Below are positions 59,361 through 64,000 of a stretch of DNA of 64,000 nucleotides, piece after piece. The stretch lies in the NCBI GenBank assembly GCA_963971305.1, contig CAXARO010001005.1, positions 38,232-102,231 on the forward strand, read 5' to 3'. How positions within the stretch are numbered: the stretch's first letter is position 1; each line of letters begins with the position of its first letter. The DNA is from Arcuatula senhousia (lineage: Eukaryota > Mollusca > Bivalvia > Mytilida > Mytilidae). The notes beneath the pieces are model-generated. The model ran no database searches, was not told the DNA's origin, and was given only the letters and a program-made list of their open reading frames with translations. The translations under genes were made by a program, and so were the position numbers.

Positions 59361-60292
59361 ATGGCCCGACCACGTTAGTGGATCGGACATATAGTTTTAC
59401 CCTTGTCCGTCCGTCCGTCCGTCCGTCCGTCCGTACGTCCGTCCGTAACACTTTGGTTAAGTTCTTGGTTAAGGTCCATTACTCGGCTACTAGATGTTGT
59501 GGGTCAATGATATTTCACCACCAGATGGGTCTTGGGTAGGGCTACACCACCCACTAGAAATTAGGTCACTGTGACCTATATTTTATGCATGAACGACTTC
59601 GGTTAAGTTCTTGGTTAAGGTCCATAACTTGGATACTAGATATTGGGGGTCATTGATATTTCACTACTAGATGTGTCTTAGGTAAGGTGACACCACCCAC
59701 TAGATATTAGGTCACTGTGACCTATATTTTACGCATGAATGACTTTGGTTAAGTTCTTGGTTAAGGTCCATATCTCAGATACTACATGTTGATGGTCAAT
59801 GGTATTTCACCACCAGATGTGTCTTGGGTAACATGACACCACCCAATAAAAATTAGGTCACTGTGACCTATATTTTATGCATGAACGACTTCGGTTAAGT
59901 TCTTGGTTAAGGTCCATAACTTGGATACTAGATGTTTGGGGTCAATGATATTTCACTACTAGATGTGTCTTAGGTAAGGTGACACCACCCACTAAAAATT
60001 AGGTCACTGTAACCTATATTTTACGAATGAATGACTTTGGTTAAGTTCTTGGTTCAGGTCCATATCTTGAATACTACATGTTAGGGGTCAATAATATTTC
60101 ACTACTTGATGAGTCTTGGTAACATGGCACCACCCACCAGAAATAAGGTCACAGTGACCTATATTTTACACAAGAACACTTTTAATTAATTTCTTGGTAA
60201 AAGGTCCATATCCCAGTAAATTCACATTGAGGATCAATGACTTTGGTCAAGAACGGGAGGGCCATCCTGTGGCTCATAGACACATTATCTAG
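59361..60292 (+). mobile_element. Tandem-repeat Helitron-like element, family K (146-bp unit)
   Basis: 5' hairpin CCGACCAC-GTTA-GTGGATCGG, (GTCC)n at 59406-59446, then units with a 146-bp period (CTTYGGTTAAGTTCTTGGTT at 59451, 59597, 59743, 59889, 60035, and a divergent sixth). The 3' end has hairpin GCCA-TCCTG-TGGC and CTAG followed by T at 60289-60293. Confidence 0.8.
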
Positions 60293-60970
60293 TTCAATAA
60301 GAGATCGATACTTGTGGAAGAATTTAGAAAAAGATTTTACTAATTTGTGGTATCGATAACCTTGTTTTAATAATTTTTCAGTAATAAAACGGTTTTTATT
60401 ATTAAAATCAGAAACACAACTGCAGATCCGATATAATTAGATGTATTATATTATGCATATAACTATCTTATATTTGCCATACATGTTTGATGTTTAATTA
60501 CTGAAATGTCCGGCAACATCTAAAAGTCAACAAAATACAAACTTTAAAATCCCTGAAAAATAAACATGAATTAATTTTCAAAAGCACGTAGTGCTGAATT
60601 TTTTTTTAAATTTGAAAACAGACATGGGTTTTTACATATACTTCTTTAAGAAGCGTGGATATTTTAAGGTGGACTTAAAAGCTTTTCAAAACTTCGCTGT
60701 ACGGTAGGAAAGAAAATTTAATATTAGTAACAAAATAAACAAATTATTATGGTTATGCAAGTCATTTTTTTGTAAAACTTAAGCTAGCTGTAACACTTAA
60801 ACAGTCATTTTTAAACATTTTCCAAATATTCTTGATAATAATGATAAGACTACATGTTTCTTTCTGTTCTCATCATGCGCTACATTCATCTTAATGTTTT
60901 GTCAACATGATCCCCGAACTTTTTTATGATTTATAAACAATTATATTATAGGTATATTCTCATAACAGTA
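60293..60970. other. AT-rich stretch
   Basis: 60320-60430 weakly matches 7640-7745 ('CACTAATTTGTGGT', 'AATCAGACACACCACTGCAG' type). Nothing else. Confidence 0.35.
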
Positions 60971-61195
60971 ATTCTAGGAATCGAACTGGTTACTCTTCCG
61001 GAGCACCTGAGTTCATCGTTTCGACTTGAGTTCGCGTTGCTCAATGCTGTTTTGTTGTTATGTGTGTGTGTGTGTTTTATGTTGTTATGTGGTTTGTTTT
61101 GTTGTGATGATTTTTTGTCTGCCGGTTTTGTCTTTGTCTTTACGGATTTATGATACTGATTACCCCTTTGGTACACCTTTGCTTCATCCACTACA
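60971..61195 (+). mobile_element. Family R retroelement tail (solo)
   Basis: 'GTTACTCTTCCGGAGCACCT', 'GACTTGAGTTCGCGTTGC', a (TG)n run and 'CCCCTTTGGTACACCTTTGC' match the tail at 1530-1735. Confidence 0.65.
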
Positions 61196-63329
61196 AACTA
61201 ATGAGAAATTTAAATAGTTATTATATGACTAAAATGTATGTTCATTTTGATTGGCTCATGATATCGTGAAACGTATTTTGCAGAGACAATGGTTACCTCA
61301 AAGGAGTTCAAAATATTTATCTCTTATCAGTTGTTTAGATAGAATCTTGACTGTGATGCCATTGGGTAAACTATCAAGATCAGTCTTTCTTTGTAAAATT
61401 GCATAATTATGTTCTTTAATTGGTTTGATTTGAATACTTGAATTAAGATTCCACTCTCAGAAATTTCATCATATTCGTTTTTAGATAAATAAAAAAGTTT
61501 TAGATGTTTTTTTTTCAGTACTATTATGTGAAGGGTTTTCGTTTGCTTCTTTTATTTTTTTCTTGAGGAGAAATTTCTTTGCATTTGTTTTTTGATAGTC
61601 ATATAATAAAACATTCATAGACTTTGATATCACAGAATACTGGTTTTATCAACCCTAAGAAATAATATCCAAATCACTGTTGGATCGGTGAATATAAATT
61701 TCTTCGGGGTGAAAAACCAGGTATTCACCTCTATCAAAGTATATACATGTATAAAAGTGTGCACTTGCTGATAGTGTATTGATGTCTTAACACATTTTTG
61801 TTATTTTTTCCTGACGAAAGACGTGTGTCTTAAAGTATTAGATGTATAAGCTCTTTTAAATCAAATTTTATATTTTTTTATGTTTTTATTTGTGTTTTTA
61901 ATTTTACCTGTGGTCTACCAATACTAGATTGGTTATATCTTACTTACAGTGTATCAGAGGGTATTTTGCAAATTTCCACATTCATGTTAAATTGTGTTAC
62001 AATAGTTACATTGTACTTGTTAATTAAACAATTACAAGTATTTATTTTATTGCATTTTGTGATACATGTTTACACATGATATTTATATTTTGTGATTTTT
62101 GTTTTGTTTTAGTATATATACTAGTATACAATAAAGAAGTGTTTCTATATCATTTCACTCTATAATAGCATATCCTGTATTTAAGGTAGTAGGCCAAGGG
62201 TAAGGGACATAACTCTTTCAAGAACATCTACGGTTATTTGAATCTTTTAAATTCACATAAGTTTTCAACATCTGGTTGATGCCTTAACATTGTTTAACGG
62301 GATTTTAATATATCTTGGAATCATTGTAAGGATATGGTGTATTTCCGTGAAAATGCTTTTAAAATACCCGTATATGCATAATTGTTAGAGGCAAATGGCG
62401 AATCAAAGTTATAACAAAAGTACCGAGCTGGGATGAGTATAGCAGGAACGACAAAACAAGGCACACCGAAATAAAATTAATATTGCAAACCTCATTACCT
62501 GTTAGTTACATAAAACACATCAAAAAGCAGTAGTGAAGAAATCATCTCTGTACAACAGACAGCAGTCGAAACTAAATAAAGCACTCACGAATTTCACGAA
62601 TTTCCTCCAACATAATTCGTAACTGTTTTTATCAATAAAAGATTAAATGTTTTTTTCTTGTAATTTTTGTCTAACATCGGCCACGAAGACAACGATATGT
62701 TTCCAAAAATAAGTAAAAATTATAAAACAATTGAAAACTTTTTGTATTAAGAAAAGATAGTGTTTTTTTTATAATTCAGAGCTTTAAAATCTGATAAAAT
62801 TATTTCAAGATAAAAAAAAATATTAACTCAAATTTACATAATAAAATTGTTATTCCCCCTTAAACAAAACTGCCTCATTGAAAATAAAAGATGGTACACC
62901 ATGGTTTTTATGATATACGTAAAACAAAATAATTATATGCTTCTAATACTCGGGAGAAACTGAAAGAAAAAAATTGTTGGGAAATGCTTAGTATTTTTTT
63001 GGCAAACGCACCACTTGGGCTCTAAAATGAATTTTATACAGCAAAATGATGATATATGTAAATATAAATATAGTAAGCTTTGAGCAATAAGTTGTAGATA
63101 TTAAGTGAACAAACAATGTATTTGTCTGTCTATTGGTTACACGGTAGTAAAAGGAAGATAGAGGTTGGTGCGATAGAGAAAGGTAAGTTTACGGTAATTG
63201 TGGTAAAATTTGTGCCTAACAATATCAACGTCAAATTATAAAGTATCATACCGGCATATACTATGCATCAAAATACATTAAAAAGGAGAGAATTGTTTAA
63301 GTAATTAGCAATCGTTTTCCACATGAGCA
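61196..63329. other. AT-rich non-coding stretch
   Basis: A weak family P1 echo at 62400-62600 ('GTTATAACAAAAGTACCGAG'). No gene seen. Confidence 0.35.
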
Positions 63330-63392
63330 ATGGGGGGACACAAGGAGTAAGTATGTCTCCTTACCAAAATTGACGGACGGACAATGGTTTGT
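63330..63392 (-). mobile_element. Fragment of an array-type element
   Basis: 'CAATGGGGGGACACAAGGAG' followed by GACGGACGGAC; looks like the inverted 5' cap of a tandem-repeat Helitron-like element without its array. Confidence 0.35.
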
Positions 63393-63450
63393 TCGCACAC
63401 TTATTTGGTTGGTAAAATTATCCACTTTCTGGTAACACTTTGGAGACACA

Positions 63451-63525
63451 TTTTGATAGCTGTCATTTGACATCATTTTGATAGCTGTCATTTGACATCA
63501 TTTTTATAGCTGTCATTTGACATCA
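63451..63525 (+). repeat. 25-bp tandem repeat, 3 copies
   Basis: TTTTGATAGCTGTCATTTGA + CATCA three times, one substitution in the third. Confidence 0.95.
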
Positions 63526-63639
63526 TTTTGAGAACATACAGGTATTTCTATTCAGCTTTATAGTGTTATAACATTCTTTTTTAATATGTATGTGATAAAA
63601 GATGTGGCTTATTTAGGGGGGGGTCTCAATATCCCATAT

Positions 63640-63770
63640 CCCAGCAAGTATTACCAAAAATACCCCGTATTCCTTTAACAAAATTCGCAAATATCCCTTT
63701 AAATAATTTTCCAAAATATTCCACATCCCGGTAATTTTTCCAAAATATCCCAAATAATCAATAATTTTCA
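63640..63770. repeat. Degenerate AAATATCCC-rich stretch
   Basis: Repeated 'AATATCCC' and 'CCAAAATAT' words in imperfect register. Confidence 0.5.
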
Positions 63771-63954
63771 AAACAAATAAAAATAAGCCAAAAACATAAA
63801 TGAGACATATATTCCCTCAATTTTAATAACCACGTTGTACAATGAAGACATAGAAAATATGCTGATAAATTCATGAAGATTACTGTTATCAGAAATAAAT
63901 TTTCATGCTTTATTTCCAGTCCTTAATCCTACAGTGCCTTAAACTTTTCCTCAA

Positions 63955-64000
63955 ATTCATGTTCAAAGGCCATGTGATCTAGTGCCATCTCTTGGCGTCA
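63955..64000 (+). mobile_element. 5' start of a family H element, cut by the window end
   Basis: 'CAAAGGCCATGTGATCTAGT' and 'GCCATCTCTTGGCGTC' match the 5' segment at 40814-40850. Confidence 0.55.

Overview
The window is AT-rich, intron-rich animal DNA. It carries conventional GT-AG introns and a dense, layered load of mobile-element remnants. The channel family, the abundance of short arrays next to (GTCCGTCC)n or (GTCGTC)n runs, and several repeat families I associate with mussels all point to a bivalve mollusc, probably a mytilid. That assignment is inference, not a database result.

The only protein-coding genes I can support are two head-to-tail paralogues of a TRPM-type cation channel, both on the + strand. 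Gene A (2978-13290) is seen only from transmembrane segment S1/S2 to the stop codon, as six exons; its 5' half is not in view. Gene B (26986-57966) is seen from the N-terminal TRPM homology region (SLOG fold) to the stop codon, as 20 exons with consistent phases, giving a protein of about 1,090 aa. The six shared exons have identical intron phases. Neither gene has a C-terminal Nudix or alpha-kinase domain. The S4 and S4-S5 region resembles TRPM2/TRPM8, but the pore filter ends in Gly-Glu (A) or Gly-Asp (B).

The rest is mobile DNA. The largest group is Helitron/Helentron-like non-autonomous elements: a 5' hairpin, a tetranucleotide or trinucleotide run, a tandem array with a 146-174 bp unit, and a 3' hairpin followed by CTAG or CTTGT. 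This is the architecture of the bivalve 'pearl' type elements. They lie at about 3.9, 11, 18.8-20.6, 21.5-22.3, 23.8-24.8, 29.8-30.6, 32.5-33.9, 36.8-37.7, 40.8-42.3, 45.8, 48.3-49.5, 50.3-51.3 and 59.4-60.3 kb. Other elements are a hAT-like element with an 8-bp target duplication (8212-10783), a 4.4-kb element with 415-bp terminal inverted repeats that begin CACTGTG and a 5-bp target duplication (43086-47452, Transib/RAG-like ends), a retroposon with a 12-bp target duplication (35052-35562), a MITE near 16.1-16.8 kb, several 3'-truncated reverse-transcriptase elements, and a nearly perfect 1.5-kb palindrome (18535-20058).

The most interesting observation is that a 930-bp Helentron-like element sits inside coding exon 8 of gene B, 12 nt before its splice donor. 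The element carries a donor near its 5' end and an acceptor near its 3' end that together keep the reading frame, so it may be removed as a new intron. A second in-frame outcome, exonisation to an internal CAG/GTCAGT donor, is also open.

Between 13.3 and 27 kb (intergenic) and after 58 kb I see no host gene.
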